Assembly (NCBI GenBank): GCA_903905665.1
Contig: CAIVHJ010000262.1
Location: forward strand, 1 to 27,627
From: an uncultured Phycisphaerales bacterium
GTDB lineage: Bacteria > Planctomycetota > Phycisphaerae > UBA1845 > CAIVHJ01
DNA: 27,627 nucleotides
Direction of reading: 5' to 3'
Part shown: positions 15,101 to 22,903 of the stretch, in pieces
Layout: every line of letters begins with the position of its first letter
Position numbering within the stretch: position 1 is the stretch's first letter
Made by a program: the position numbers and the translations under genes
Notes under the pieces: generated by a model
Told to the model about the DNA's origin: nothing
Databases searched by the model: none
Seen by the model: only the letters and a program-made list of their open reading frames with translations

Positions 15101-16725
15101 AATCGCTGCTGATCTCGCGCGAGGCACAGGTGCAGCAGCGCGATGCGGAACTGGAGAAGCAGATTCGGGAACTGGCCTCGCAGGACGGACGAACCCGCGC
15201 CATGGCGTCCCAAATGGAACAGCGGACCCGCGAATTGGATCGACGCGAAAAGGAAATCGCCGGCCAGCAAACCTCGCTGGAAGATCGACAAAAACAGTGG
15301 GAACAGCAAGGGAAGGACCTGTCCGAAAAAGAGAAATCACTTCGTGAGCAATCGACGACGGTTGAGGCGCGTCTTGCTGAGTTGAATTCCCGGGCGCAGC
15401 AACTGCAGGAACTCGAACGAAAACTGACCGCTCAGCAGGACGCAATTCAACGGGAGAAATCCGAGGTTCAAAGCGCCAAAGATCAACATACTCAGGAAGA
15501 GGAACAACTGAAGCAGCAGCGCCGGGAATTGGAAGCTCGCCAGGCAGACCTGACCCGACGAGAATCTCAGACGGGCGAGCGATCGCGATCGGTGGAGGAA
15601 TCGCAGTCGCAAATCGCACAGCGTCAACAGGAATTGGACGAGCAGACTCGTCGTTTGGCTGCACTTGAACAACAGAATGAGCATCGGTCTGCCGAACTGG
15701 CGGCGAGGGAATCCGCCTTTGCAGAACAAGTCGCTCGACATCAGCAACAAAGTGGAGCGGTGGACCAGCAGCAGAAACTCCTGGCGAAGGGGCAACAGGA
15801 ATTGGACGAACGGACTTGTCGGTTGGCTACACTCGAACAACAGAACGAGCATCGGTCTTCCGAATTGGCGGCGAGGGAGTCCGCTTTTGCAGAACAAGTC
15901 GCTCGACATCAGCAACAGAGCGGAGCCGTGGACCAGCAGCAGAAACTCCTGACGAAGGGGCAGCAGGAATTGGAGCAATTGCATCAACAGGCGAAAGACG
16001 AACTTCAGAATCTGCAACGGGAACGGACCGAATTGGAGCAGGAACGACACGAACTGTCGGTTCAGGTGGAACAAATGCAGCGTCGCAGCGCTGAGTTGGA
16101 CAGCGCACGGGAATCCCTGCACTCCGAACGCACGGTTTTCGAGACACAACAACACGAGATGGAATCGAAGCGATCGGGGCTGGACCAGCAGCAGGACCGT
16201 TTGAGCGGTCTTGAGCAACAGATTCGGTCTCAACAGGATTTGCTGTCGCGCCGAATGCAGGAATTGGATGAACTGCAACGATCACTGGAAAGCAAGCGGG
16301 CGCAACTGGAGGTGTTTGAGGGAAGTCTGGAGCGTTCGAGTACGGCATTGCTTGAGAATCTTCGTCAGCAGTGGCGACAGGCCGGAGGGATGCTGGAAGA
16401 GCCGGTTTCTCTTTCGCCCGAGCAGATTATTCAGGCGATGGAAACTTCCAGAACAGCGGCGAGTGCGAAGGGGAAAGAAGCGACTCGCAAGTCGCTGCCG
16501 GACGCGATGCTGGATCAACCGGCGCCGACCATTTCCGAGTCGATTGATCTGGATAAACTGGAACCGGAACTGGCGGATGCGCTGCGGATGCTCAAACGAC
16601 TGGGCGTGCAGGGCACCGACCGCGAGTTGCTCGAACAAGCCAAACTGGAACTCGCGCACCGACGCGACGCCATGGAACAAGCCAAGAAAAAACGCAAATT
16701 CAAAATGCCCTGGCAGAATCAGTAA
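12133..16725 (+). CDS. Giant protein with two FHA domains and a roughly 1200-residue coiled coil
   Basis: The 1530-residue protein begins with two forkhead-associated domains. The first (about 40-135) has VIGSREGCKIRL, VSSTHC and GSRRGTYLN. The second (about 150-240) has VGRLSYNDLVI, ISRAHS and ATGSYVNG. FHA domains bind phosphothreonine. After an acidic linker, residues from about 330 to 1390 are almost unbroken Gln/Glu/Arg heptads (LDEREKE.., LEQQ...RSAELAAREAA), so a very long rod, probably dimeric, is expected. The C-terminus (ELADALRMLKRLGV...) is a short helical cap ending KMPWQNQ. No signal peptide or membrane helix is present. ATG 12133 follows GGGAGGAGAA at 12117-12126; an earlier ATG at 12094 lacks this. 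The rod grew partly by in-phase duplications. A scaffold or cytoskeleton-like role is inference. Confidence 0.88.
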   Translation: MDFERGIGLEPANSIFNQLPTLSLQAPQVSIVTLRTDASQQKSLQLRHPVSVIGSREGCKIRLRHPQVSSTHCAIVNTGSRILIRDLGSRRGTYLNEQIIEFEELTDGDIIRIRNFRFRVCISNHAVSGANGNGEFGDLSSLNPWAFLDPRSSGRTVELCRQVCSVGRLSYNDLVIDSRTISRAHSLIFLLNGFPVVCDLFSATGSYVNGRRMSLAYVTQGDVLRFGREEYRLRLAPFVRRDLQAARAIVAMPPDDHLDVRDEQAEFSGSASGLDLEENESSSLSGLAMAEEQSDEISPEPTESVIRLEPRSALTAESGVRHEDSKSRQTELDAREKSLDENNRQLESRLAELDARFRALGDQEALLEDREESLRENQAKIDQRMAELQSAGASAAPGVTSTREAVEQSRILREQTTQLQDMLERLAKQEQTLAEREAEFSVREKNLRSADEQLQDRGRALDERDVRNAAGAQEIQTGREGLVRERNELQAQETALQKQRQELEVAAKRLSENRVTLESRREEIEGRQREIQAQNERVRGVEREFVDREGALKQRSLELDAQEKKFKSQQDDIQTQSRTIQQQRQETEKLEQRLVRDRGDMESLRTDLESRRRELDVREQKTQSGEEQARLQEKQLLDREAALKQRSLELDEREKEFKSQQGKHDSRNEELAKQTQQIHRERKEFQRTQQQLEKRTAELDEREKNIESAQQELNHRQARSQEDALVLERRQSEATQTESALAAREKAVRELETRSAQSRSNLEEKARQVASQEEAIHQRAAELARRESELDAQSGPLNQQRAELVRQQRDLENQEQQHRQRLTAFEKTVQEHQVKESALDRLQKNLEDQQRQLTRTREQAGSEQQTLASRASDLDAKEQALSKREASLASQFADLEKNRLQLAEDLQQATRRTVELSQQTDQMAAARDQIKQQEAALKQREQAFIERQRSQDQQEQDLQHRLQDLDNQTKGLSDQQKQLQAQQQAANQRESLLISREAQVQQRDAELEKQIRELASQDGRTRAMASQMEQRTRELDRREKEIAGQQTSLEDRQKQWEQQGKDLSEKEKSLREQSTTVEARLAELNSRAQQLQELERKLTAQQDAIQREKSEVQSAKDQHTQEEEQLKQQRRELEARQADLTRRESQTGERSRSVEESQSQIAQRQQELDEQTRRLAALEQQNEHRSAELAARESAFAEQVARHQQQSGAVDQQQKLLAKGQQELDERTCRLATLEQQNEHRSSELAARESAFAEQVARHQQQSGAVDQQQKLLTKGQQELEQLHQQAKDELQNLQRERTELEQERHELSVQVEQMQRRSAELDSARESLHSERTVFETQQHEMESKRSGLDQQQDRLSGLEQQIRSQQDLLSRRMQELDELQRSLESKRAQLEVFEGSLERSSTALLENLRQQWRQAGGMLEEPVSLSPEQIIQAMETSRTAASAKGKEATRKSLPDAMLDQPAPTISESIDLDKLEPELADALRMLKRLGVQGTDRELLEQAKLELAHRRDAMEQAKKKRKFKMPWQNQ
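13771..14116 (+). repeat. Paired 73-bp repeat units 273 bp apart inside the coiled coil
   Basis: Positions 13771-13843 and 14044-14116 are near-identical (GATCGCGAAG...AAACAACGATC...TTCAAATCGCAGCAGG). The offset of 273 bp is 91 codons, or exactly 13 heptads, so the coiled-coil phase is kept. Confidence 0.8.
15625..15960 (+). repeat. Tandem 168-bp duplication inside the coiled coil
   Basis: Positions 15625-15792 and 15793-15960 are direct tandem copies with about 15 differences by hand count, and a third copy begins at 15961. The unit is 56 codons, or exactly eight heptads. Most differences are silent or conservative. Confidence 0.9.
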
Positions 16726-16800
16726 ACGTCATCAATCAATCCGTTCCGTGAAACATGAGAGATGGCCGCTTGCGCCGCGGTTTCGGGTTCGAGTCTTGAT

Positions 16801-18522
16801 TCACGTTGAGTGGCGTGATTCCTCCGAACGAATTTTGTCGATGGTTTGGGCGATTGCCTGTTCCGCCGGGATTTTCTGGACGTCGGCGGAATCGCGATAT
16901 TTGAGTTCGACGGTGCCGGCCGCCAATCCTTTTTTGCTGACGGTGATGCGGATCGGAATTCCGATGAGATCGGCGTCCTTGAATTTCGGGCCGGGCCGGG
17001 CGTCTCGATCGTCGAGCAGCACTTCGATACCTTTTGAAACCAACTCGTCATGGATACCGGCGGCGGTTTGGACCACCGGTTCGTCATTGGTATCCAGGCA
17101 CGTGATCAATACGTGATAAGGCGCGATCGACAGGGGCCAAATGATGCCGTTCTCGTCGTGATGGCATTCGATGGCGGCGGCCATAATTCGGTTGATTCCG
17201 ATGCCGTAGCAACCCATGATGCAGGGACGGCTCTTGCCTTCGGCATCGAGGAAATGCGCGTGCATGGCGTCGGAATACCTCGTGCCGAGTTTGAACACGT
17301 GGCCGATTTCGATGCACTTTTCAAACACGAGCGGCTGATCGTTGGGGCCGATGTCGCCTTCGACGGGAGCGCGAATATCGGCGACTTCCTTGAGCGCGAA
17401 ATCCCGCCCCGGATTGACGCCCTTGATGTGATAATCGGTTTTGTTGGCACCGGTGACGGCATTGTGTATGACGGCGACAAATTGGTCGGCGATCATGCGA
17501 ATCTTCAGTCCGACGGGTCCGGCAAAACCCACGTTAGCGCCGGTGACCTTACGGATGGTTTCCGGATCGGCGGGTAGCAGCGAGGCGACGCCGGCGGATT
17601 TTTTCAATTTGGTTTCGCTGACTTCGTGGTCGCCTCGTACGAGGGCCGCCAGCGGCTGGCCGTCTGCAATAAAGATCATGGTTTTGATCATGTCGGAAGG
17701 TCGGCAGCCGATGAACTTGCTGACGGATTCGACGGAACCGATGCCGGGCGTGTGCACTTCAACGATTGAATCGAGCCGATCACAACCGGCATCGTGCGGT
17801 GGGGCAAGTTTGGCGCATTCGAGATTGGCGGCGTATTTTCCGTCGGAAGTTCTGGCGAGGATGTCTTCGCCGGCGTCGGTGACGGTCATGAACTCGCACG
17901 ACGCACTTCCACCCATCGCGCCGGTGTCGGCTTCGATCGGCGTGTATTTGAGACCGCAGCGATCAAAAATGCGGCAGTAAGTATCGAACATGATTCGGTA
18001 GCCTTCGTCGAGGCTTTCGATGTTCGTGTGGAACGAATAAGCATCCTTCATCAGGAACTCGCGCGTTCGCAAAACACCGCTTTTGGGGCGCTTTTCATCG
18101 CGGAATTTGGTCTGAATCTGATACAAATTGATCGGCAGTTGCTTGTAACTGTTGATGTAACTTCGCACGATGTGGGTGATGATTTCTTCGTGCGTCGGGC
18201 CCAGGACGGTGCCGCGGCGCCAATCCTGATCGGGCAAGTGGATGAGCGTATCGCCCATGGCTTCCACGCGGCCGGTTTCCTGCCATAACTCGATGGGGTG
18301 CATGGCCGGCATGAACAATTCAATGGCCCCGGCGCGATTCATTTCCTCTCGAACGATCTGTTCGATTTTTCGCAAAACGCGATAGCCCAGAGGAAGATAG
18401 ATGTAGGAACCTGCGACGAGTTGCTTGATGAGTCCGGCGCGAATCATCAGCGCATGCGACGGCGCAACGGCGTCAGCGGGTATCTCACGAGAAGTCGGGA
18501 TGAAAAATTGGGTCCATTTCAT
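16801..18522 (-). CDS. proS: Prolyl-tRNA synthetase (bacterial type with editing domain)
   Basis: This class II enzyme charges tRNA-Pro in the cytoplasm. The 573-residue product has the TxE loop GPTHEE (108-113), motif 2 around FRDEKRPKSGVLRTREFLMKDAYSFH (140-165), the proline-site segment TGAMGGSASCEFM, an inserted YbaK-like editing domain (about 240-390, with TMIFIADG and KLKKSAGVASL), motif 3 GCYGIGINRIMAAAIE and the HGTP anticodon domain (PYHVLITCLDTND...DDRDARPGPKFKDADLIGIP). Length and order match the bacterial ProS type. ATG 18522 (KWTQFFIPTSRE) matches the usual N-terminus. The longer frame to 18861 would run across the divergent intergenic region into the neighbouring gene. No strong ribosome site is present, and I see no T-box-like leader. 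The gene converges with the FHA gene, with 75 bases between. Confidence 0.96.
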   Translation of the reverse strand: MKWTQFFIPTSREIPADAVAPSHALMIRAGLIKQLVAGSYIYLPLGYRVLRKIEQIVREEMNRAGAIELFMPAMHPIELWQETGRVEAMGDTLIHLPDQDWRRGTVLGPTHEEIITHIVRSYINSYKQLPINLYQIQTKFRDEKRPKSGVLRTREFLMKDAYSFHTNIESLDEGYRIMFDTYCRIFDRCGLKYTPIEADTGAMGGSASCEFMTVTDAGEDILARTSDGKYAANLECAKLAPPHDAGCDRLDSIVEVHTPGIGSVESVSKFIGCRPSDMIKTMIFIADGQPLAALVRGDHEVSETKLKKSAGVASLLPADPETIRKVTGANVGFAGPVGLKIRMIADQFVAVIHNAVTGANKTDYHIKGVNPGRDFALKEVADIRAPVEGDIGPNDQPLVFEKCIEIGHVFKLGTRYSDAMHAHFLDAEGKSRPCIMGCYGIGINRIMAAAIECHHDENGIIWPLSIAPYHVLITCLDTNDEPVVQTAAGIHDELVSKGIEVLLDDRDARPGPKFKDADLIGIPIRITVSKKGLAAGTVELKYRDSADVQKIPAEQAIAQTIDKIRSEESRHST

Positions 18523-18841
18523 AGAAAAGCAATCAATAACTGCGATAAGCAAAAAATGCAAGCGCACGGTCCCGTGGGAAAAGTACCAGACACGCGACAT
18601 AACCTGTTTTGTGCGTGGGCGATACAGCACGTTCAGTGTCACCTGAAGATGGGTTCGTTTCGTGTTCCTCCGGGGCAACCGCTCAACAAGACCGTCTGGA
18701 GAAAAAGAGTGTGGCGGGATACACTGATGTTTTGTTGCGGTTGGCTTACTGTGTTCGAAACTATATCTCTGGAGAGACTGTTCCGCTTTCTCGATTCGGG
18801 TAAGCCGAGATCGGAATGTCTCCGAAAGAAATGGGGAAGTT
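18523..18841. other. Divergent intergenic region between proS and the YhaM-like gene
   Basis: These 319 bases must contain the promoters of both divergent genes. ACTATATCTC near 18765 could supply a -10 for the plus strand, but the -35 spacing is poor. GGGGAAG just before 18842 is the ribosome site of the YhaM-like gene. No open frame here looks like a gene, and no repeat family of the window is present. Confidence 0.4.
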
Positions 18842-19825
18842 ATGGCGCATAAATTCATCAAGGACCTGGGTCCCGGGGAGATGATTTCGGATCAGGTGTT
18901 TTTGATTTCGTCGAAGGATTTGCGAACGACGACGAACGGTTCGCTGTACATTCATGCGGTGTTGGCGGACAAGACGGGGCAGGTGCCGGCGCGGATTTGG
19001 CAGGCGAGCGAGGCTCAGTACAAGGTGATGCCGGAGGGGGGATTCCTGCGGATTAAGGGCCGGACGGAAAGTTACAAGGGTCATCTGCAGATGATCATCG
19101 AAGGGATGTTCGCCGTCAAAGAGGGGGAGTTTGACGTCGCTAATTTTTTGCCGACGACGCAGCAGAACGTGGATGAGATGTGGGAGAAGGTCAAGGTGCT
19201 TTTGCGGGCGATCAAGGACGCGGACTTGTTGCATTTGATGAAGAGTTTTGTGGAGGATGCGGATAGTGTCGCGATGTTCAAACGGGCGCCGGCGGCGATG
19301 AGCATGCACCATGCGTACCTCGGCGGATTGCTGGAGCACACGTTGAATCTTCTGGAGATTGCGCAACTGGTGATTCCGCGGTATCCGGAGTTGAGTTTGG
19401 ATCTGGTGCTGGCGGGGATTTTTTTGCACGATCTGGGCAAGACGCGGGAATTGAAATATGAGACGAATTTCGGCTACACCGACGAAGGGCAACTGCTGGG
19501 GCACATCACGCAGTGCATTTTGATGATCGAGGAGAAGATCAGGCAGGCGGAGCAAACGAGCGGTCGGAAATTTCCACCGGAGAAGAAATGGGTGCTTCAG
19601 CACATCGTGTTGTCGCATCACGGGGAGTACGAGTTCGGGAGTCCGAAGTTGCCGGCGGTTCCGGAGGCGATCGCGGTGCATTATCTGGATAATCTGGACG
19701 CCAAGATTTATCAGGCGCTGCATGCGATCACGACCGACAACGACGAACAAGCCGACTGGACGGGTTTCCTTCAGTCGCTGGGGACGAAGTTGTACAAACG
19801 CGACGTCGTGCCGGAGGGAAATTGA
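18842..19825 (+). CDS. YhaM-like 3'-5' exoribonuclease (OB-fold + HD domain)
   Basis: The 327-residue protein has an N-terminal OB-fold nucleic-acid-binding region (about 12-95: FLISSKDLRTTTNGSLYIHAVLADKTG, GFLRIKGRTESYKG). An HD phosphohydrolase domain follows, with metal ligands in SMHHAYLGGLLEH (H156/H157, H166), FLHDLGKTREL (H196, D197) and LSHHGEYEFGSPKLP, then PEAIAVHYLDNLDAK. This is the order and length of YhaM/CBF1-type enzymes, which trim RNA and single-stranded DNA from the 3' end. GGGGAAG precedes the ATG. It is divergent from proS. gcvPA follows 144 bases downstream after repeat DNA. A role in RNA turnover is inferred from the family. Confidence 0.9.
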   Translation: MAHKFIKDLGPGEMISDQVFLISSKDLRTTTNGSLYIHAVLADKTGQVPARIWQASEAQYKVMPEGGFLRIKGRTESYKGHLQMIIEGMFAVKEGEFDVANFLPTTQQNVDEMWEKVKVLLRAIKDADLLHLMKSFVEDADSVAMFKRAPAAMSMHHAYLGGLLEHTLNLLEIAQLVIPRYPELSLDLVLAGIFLHDLGKTRELKYETNFGYTDEGQLLGHITQCILMIEEKIRQAEQTSGRKFPPEKKWVLQHIVLSHHGEYEFGSPKLPAVPEAIAVHYLDNLDAKIYQALHAITTDNDEQADWTGFLQSLGTKLYKRDVVPEGN

Positions 19826-19890
19826 AAATGAAAAATGGAAAATTGAAGCGCAATTAACCACAGAGTACACAGAGGACGCAGAGAAGAAAA
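19820..19890 (+). repeat. AATTGAAAATG + CACAGAG phrase repeat
   Basis: Two adjoining low-complexity phrases are present: AAATTGAAAATGAAAAATGG-like DNA (19820-19846, overlapping the stop codon of the exoribonuclease gene) and AACCACAGAG/TACACAGAGG/ACGCAGAGAAG (19856-19887). The same pair occurs inverted at 24906-24968, which argues for a composite mobile or copied unit. Confidence 0.6.
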
Positions 19891-19925
19891 TAGATGTGGA
19901 ATTAAGATACTCTGAGAAAACAGAG

Positions 19926-19945
19926 CCGCGACCGTCAGGGAGCGG
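19926..19945 (+). repeat. CCGCGACCGTnAGsGAGCGG dispersed repeat, copy 2
   Basis: This copy differs from 3100-3119 at two positions (TCAGGG for TAAGCG). It lies 25 bases before the gcvPA start. Confidence 0.6.
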
Positions 19946-19969
19946 TAATTGAAGAAGTGAGATAAAAAT

Positions 19970-21313
19970 ATGAATTACACACAATTGACGGAAAATGATG
20001 TGAAGAAGATGCTGGGTACGATCGGCGTGAAATCGATCGAGGAGTTTTTTGCGGCCTTGCCGGAGAAGCACCGGTTCAAGGGGAATTTGGACCTGCCTGC
20101 AGGTCTGTCGGAATTGGAGATGCAGAAGGATTTGCAGCGGCTGGCGGGGAAGAACGTCACGACCGATGAGCAGATCAGTTTTCTCGGCGCGGGGATTTAC
20201 GATCACTTTGTGCCGACGGTGGTGGATGCGCTGGCCATGCAAAGCGAATTCGTGACCGCCTATACTCCGTATCAGGCTGAGGCGTCGCAGGGGACGCTGC
20301 AGGCGTTCTTTGAGTTTCAGACGATGGTGTGCCAGTTGACGGGTATGGATGTGTCCAATTCCTCGCTGTACGAGGTGGCGACGGCTGCTTGTGAAGCCAT
20401 GTTCATGGCCAAAGAGCATACAGGCCGGTCAAAGATGGTCGTCACGGATGCCGTGCATCCTGAAGTTCGGCAGGTGTTGCAAACGTATGCTCGTTCGTGC
20501 ACAGGATTGAAGTTGGAAACAATCGAATCGCAGAAAGGTGTGACGGCTGTCGAGGTGATTCGACGAGCACTGGACGATCAAACGATGGCAGTCCTGATTC
20601 AGCAGCCGACGTTTTTCGGAACGCTGGAAGATTTGCCGAAGATCGCCGAGGTGGTTCATGCGGCGGGTGCGGTGTTGATCGTGTCGGTTGATCCGATCAG
20701 TTGCGGATTGCTCAAGCGGCCGGGTGATTGCGGAGCCGATATCGTCATCGCTGAGGGACAACCGTTGGGGATTCCGCAGTCGTATGGCGGGCCGGTGCTG
20801 GGATTGCTCGCCTGTCGGAACGATTATCTGCGGAAACTTCCGGGGCGGTTGGTTGGGCAGACAGTGGATAAAGACGGGAAACGGGCGTTTTGCCTGACGT
20901 TGCAGACCCGTGAGCAGCACATCCGCCGTGAAAAAGCCACATCCAATGTGTGCACGAATCAGGGGTTGATGGCTTTGCGAGCCGCCGTCTATATGGCAGC
21001 GATGGGTAAGAATGGGATTGTCGAAGTCGCGCGACAGTGCTTCGACAAGGCTCATTACGCCGCCGAACAGATCGCCAAGTTGCCGAATTTTGTTTTGCCG
21101 TTTGGCGGATCGTTTTTCAAGGAGTTCGTAGTTCAAAGTAAGAAACACGACATGAACAAGGTTTTGCAACATTGCCGGAAGAGCGACGTGCTCGCCGGTG
21201 TTCCGCTGGGCAAGTGGTATCCACAATTGAAAGATTGCTTCACCGTGGCGGTAACCGAGAAGCGTACGAAAGAGGAAATTGACAAATTGGTCGAGACATT
21301 GAAAACGACATGA
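19970..21313 (+). CDS. gcvPA: Glycine dehydrogenase (decarboxylating) subunit 1
   Basis: This 447-residue protein is the N-terminal half of the two-subunit P-protein of the glycine cleavage system, which decarboxylates glycine with PLP and passes aminomethyl to the H-protein. Family landmarks are FLGAGIYDHFVPTVVDAL (about 65-82), FVTAYTPYQAEASQGTLQAFFEFQT (about 88-112), the SLYEVATAACEAMFMA helix, VIAEGQPLGIPQSYGGPVLGLLA and TREQHIRREKATSNVCTNQGLMALRAAVYM. The PLP lysine belongs to subunit 2 (GcvPB), which is not in this window, and neither are gcvT and gcvH. The ribosome site is weak (AAGTGAGA). Repeats lie immediately on both sides. Length is normal for GcvPA. Confidence 0.95.
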   Translation: MNYTQLTENDVKKMLGTIGVKSIEEFFAALPEKHRFKGNLDLPAGLSELEMQKDLQRLAGKNVTTDEQISFLGAGIYDHFVPTVVDALAMQSEFVTAYTPYQAEASQGTLQAFFEFQTMVCQLTGMDVSNSSLYEVATAACEAMFMAKEHTGRSKMVVTDAVHPEVRQVLQTYARSCTGLKLETIESQKGVTAVEVIRRALDDQTMAVLIQQPTFFGTLEDLPKIAEVVHAAGAVLIVSVDPISCGLLKRPGDCGADIVIAEGQPLGIPQSYGGPVLGLLACRNDYLRKLPGRLVGQTVDKDGKRAFCLTLQTREQHIRREKATSNVCTNQGLMALRAAVYMAAMGKNGIVEVARQCFDKAHYAAEQIAKLPNFVLPFGGSFFKEFVVQSKKHDMNKVLQHCRKSDVLAGVPLGKWYPQLKDCFTVAVTEKRTKEEIDKLVETLKTT

Positions 21314-21320
21314 ATCAGAG

Positions 21321-21377
21321 CCGCGACCGTGAGGGAGCGAAAGCGAAAATGCGGAATTCAGATTGCGGAATGCGGAA
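21321..21377 (+). repeat. Dispersed repeat copy 3 plus GCGGAATG phrase
   Basis: CCGCGACCGTGAGGGAGCGA (21321-21340) is the third copy of the 20-bp repeat. It is followed by ATGCGGAATTCAGATTGCGG and AATGCGGAATG (21349-21377), a phrase that recurs inverted at 26917-26937. It starts eight bases after the gcvPA stop. Confidence 0.55.
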
Positions 21378-21452
21378 TGAAAAAGCGTTGATGGTGTTCG
21401 TCCAATATAACAGACCTTCTTATCTGTCAGTTGCGTTAAGTGAGTGTTGATT

Positions 21453-22058
21453 ATGGGTAGCACGTTTCCGTTTTTAGATGAACCACTCGATAAAGAATGG
21501 TTATGTCGCGTTCAGATTCTGTTGGAACCATTAGAAAAAGAGCACAAAAAGCTAAAAGCGAACGTTTTACAGGATTACGTTAATAGAAAATTGCCTAGCT
21601 CAAGCGCCTGTGTTGTTGATTTGTTCGAAGTCGACATGGATTTCATTTGCAGGATGGCGAGTATTTTACGAGGCGAACTTTTTGAAATTCTGGAGAAAGA
21701 AAAAATAAAACCGGATGAAGAAATTGAAAGAAGCATCAGTAATTACATTGCACAAGCGATAAAAAACAGGTCAGATGATTTTATTGAAGATAGTATTTCC
21801 TCTCTCAAATCTATGGGTCTGGGATCACCTACTGTTTGTGATGTAATACATCGATCGATGCAGGGGAAGGTTCAATCTGCAATCCAACGGCATGCCTATT
21901 TCGAAGTTCATGTTCGTGCGAGCGATTTGCGAAGGAAGCGTCGTGATGAGACTCGATCACGGTGGGGTGGGCGAATCAATACAGGAATTGGATTTATCCT
22001 AGGAATTGGAGCAACACTATTGGCTTTATGGTTAGCAAAAATATTGAAACTTGGATGA
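21453..22058 (+). CDS. AT-rich orphan protein with C-terminal membrane anchor
   Basis: I do not recognise this family. The 201-residue product is helical and strongly charged. It opens MGSTFPFLDEPLDKEWLC and contains several Lys/Glu-rich helices (LEPLEKEHKKLKANVLQDYV, RSISNYIAQAIKNRSDDFIED). An Arg-rich stretch (RASDLRRKRRDETRSRWGGR) is followed by a single C-terminal helix (about 175-198: TGIGFILGIGATLLALWLAKIL). Topology is therefore likely N-in with the bulk in the cytosol, tail-anchored. The start could be GTG 21444, but ATG 21453 is the better candidate. The DNA is clearly more AT-rich than gcvPA before it, with many AAA/GAA/ATT codons, which suggests recent transfer. It opens accessory patch 2. 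Function unknown. Confidence 0.7.
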   Translation: MGSTFPFLDEPLDKEWLCRVQILLEPLEKEHKKLKANVLQDYVNRKLPSSSACVVDLFEVDMDFICRMASILRGELFEILEKEKIKPDEEIERSISNYIAQAIKNRSDDFIEDSISSLKSMGLGSPTVCDVIHRSMQGKVQSAIQRHAYFEVHVRASDLRRKRRDETRSRWGGRINTGIGFILGIGATLLALWLAKILKLG

Positions 22059-22231
22059 TGTCTTTCGTTATGGTTATACGAGCTAACGATATTTCAGTAT
22101 ATCTGGAAGGATGAAAACATATGGAATCAAGCGAGGATTGAGGATTGGCGTTATTGTTTGAAGAGAGTTCGGCGGGGAATTGCGCGGTGTCGTTACCAAC
22201 AAACGACGTACCAACGAACAAAGAAGGGGCG

Positions 22232-22249
22232 CGCGGGCTGAAGCCCGCG
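22232..22249. repeat. GC-rich hairpin CGCGGGCT-GA-AGCCCGCG
   Basis: A perfect 8-bp stem with a GA loop lies in a 230-bp non-coding stretch (22059-22306) otherwise without a gene. It resembles REP-type hairpins but lacks the GTAG foot. It may be an unrelated repeat family or a terminator without a T tract. Confidence 0.5.
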
Positions 22250-22266
22250 GCTCGTTACGAGAGAAT

Positions 22267-22288
22267 GTAGGGTGGGCACAGCCCACCA
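22267..22288 (+). repeat. REP hairpin, left flank of the transposase
   Basis: A GTAG foot (22267-22270) is followed by GGTGGGC, an ACA loop and GCCCACC, then A. It is the inverted counterpart of 22904-22925 on the other side of the transposase gene. GTAG plus hairpin is the arrangement bound and cut by REP-associated transposases. Confidence 0.8.
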
Positions 22289-22306
22289 ATCTTGAGTTTG
22301 TGGTTT

Positions 22307-22882
22307 ATGCCGGAATATCGACGAGCTGACATACCGGGTGGCATCTACTTCTTGACACTGGTCACATACCAGCGTCACAGGTGGTTTGTCGATGCCTCCA
22401 ATGTCCGTTACTTGAAACGAGCCATCAGAGAAGTCAGGCGTGCTCATCCCTTTGGAATTTGGGCAGGTGTAATCCTGCCGGACCATATTCATTTCCTTTG
22501 GGAATTGCCTCCTGCAGATCACGACTTCTCTACGAGAATTGGCAAGATCAAAGTGTTATTCACCAAATCGTTGACGGACATGGCTCGACATGACGGAATG
22601 CAGTCACTGTCCCGGCAGAGGCATCGGGAAGCGGCAGTGTGGCAACGTCGGTTTTGGGAGCATTGCATTCGAGATGATGAGGATTTCAGCCGGCACATGG
22701 ATTATATACATTACAATCCTGTTAAGCATGAATATGTGCCCTGTCCTCACGATTGGTCACATTCGAGTTTTGCGTACTGGGTGCGCAAGAAGCGTTACGA
22801 TTCTGATTGGGCCTGCTCGTGCCGTCGAACGAACGCCGTCATCCCCAAATTTGAGAACATGGAAGCGACGGTTGGTGAATGA
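22307..22882 (+). CDS. REP-associated tyrosine (Y1) transposase
   Basis: The 191-residue protein belongs to the RAYT branch of IS200-like HUH nucleases. It opens MPEYRRADIPGGIYFLTLVTY, has the metal-binding HUH pair in LPDHIHFLWELP (H60, H62), and carries the catalytic-tyrosine segment HMDYIHYNPVKHEYV (Y133 most likely) before a basic tail. These enzymes nick single-stranded DNA at REP hairpins and are thought to spread them. ATG 22307 is chosen because homologues begin MPxYRR; the frame could also open at 22292. GTAG-footed hairpins lie 18 bases upstream and 21 bases downstream in inverted orientation, so enzyme and substrate are found together. All key residues are present, so it may be active. 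Confidence 0.9.
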   Translation: MPEYRRADIPGGIYFLTLVTYQRHRWFVDASNVRYLKRAIREVRRAHPFGIWAGVILPDHIHFLWELPPADHDFSTRIGKIKVLFTKSLTDMARHDGMQSLSRQRHREAAVWQRRFWEHCIRDDEDFSRHMDYIHYNPVKHEYVPCPHDWSHSSFAYWVRKKRYDSDWACSCRRTNAVIPKFENMEATVGE

Positions 22883-22903
22883 TGACTGCGAAGAATGAGA
22901 AGA

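Noticed and set aside
15337..16278. 313-codon minus-strand open frame within the coiled-coil region
   Set aside because: It has the same antisense effect of heptad repeat codons. The leucine-rich product mirrors the duplications of the real gene.
16726..16800. Bidirectional terminator between the FHA gene and proS
   Set aside because: No stable hairpin with flanking A/T tracts was found in the 75-base gap.
18523..18620. T-box or other riboswitch in front of proS
   Set aside because: No T-box sequence, antiterminator or terminator hairpin pattern could be seen on the minus strand.
18761..20419. 552-codon minus-strand open frame across the YhaM-like and gcvPA genes
   Set aside because: It runs through two clearly conserved plus-strand genes and an intergenic repeat. 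The His/Arg/Gln-rich product has no recognisable domain.
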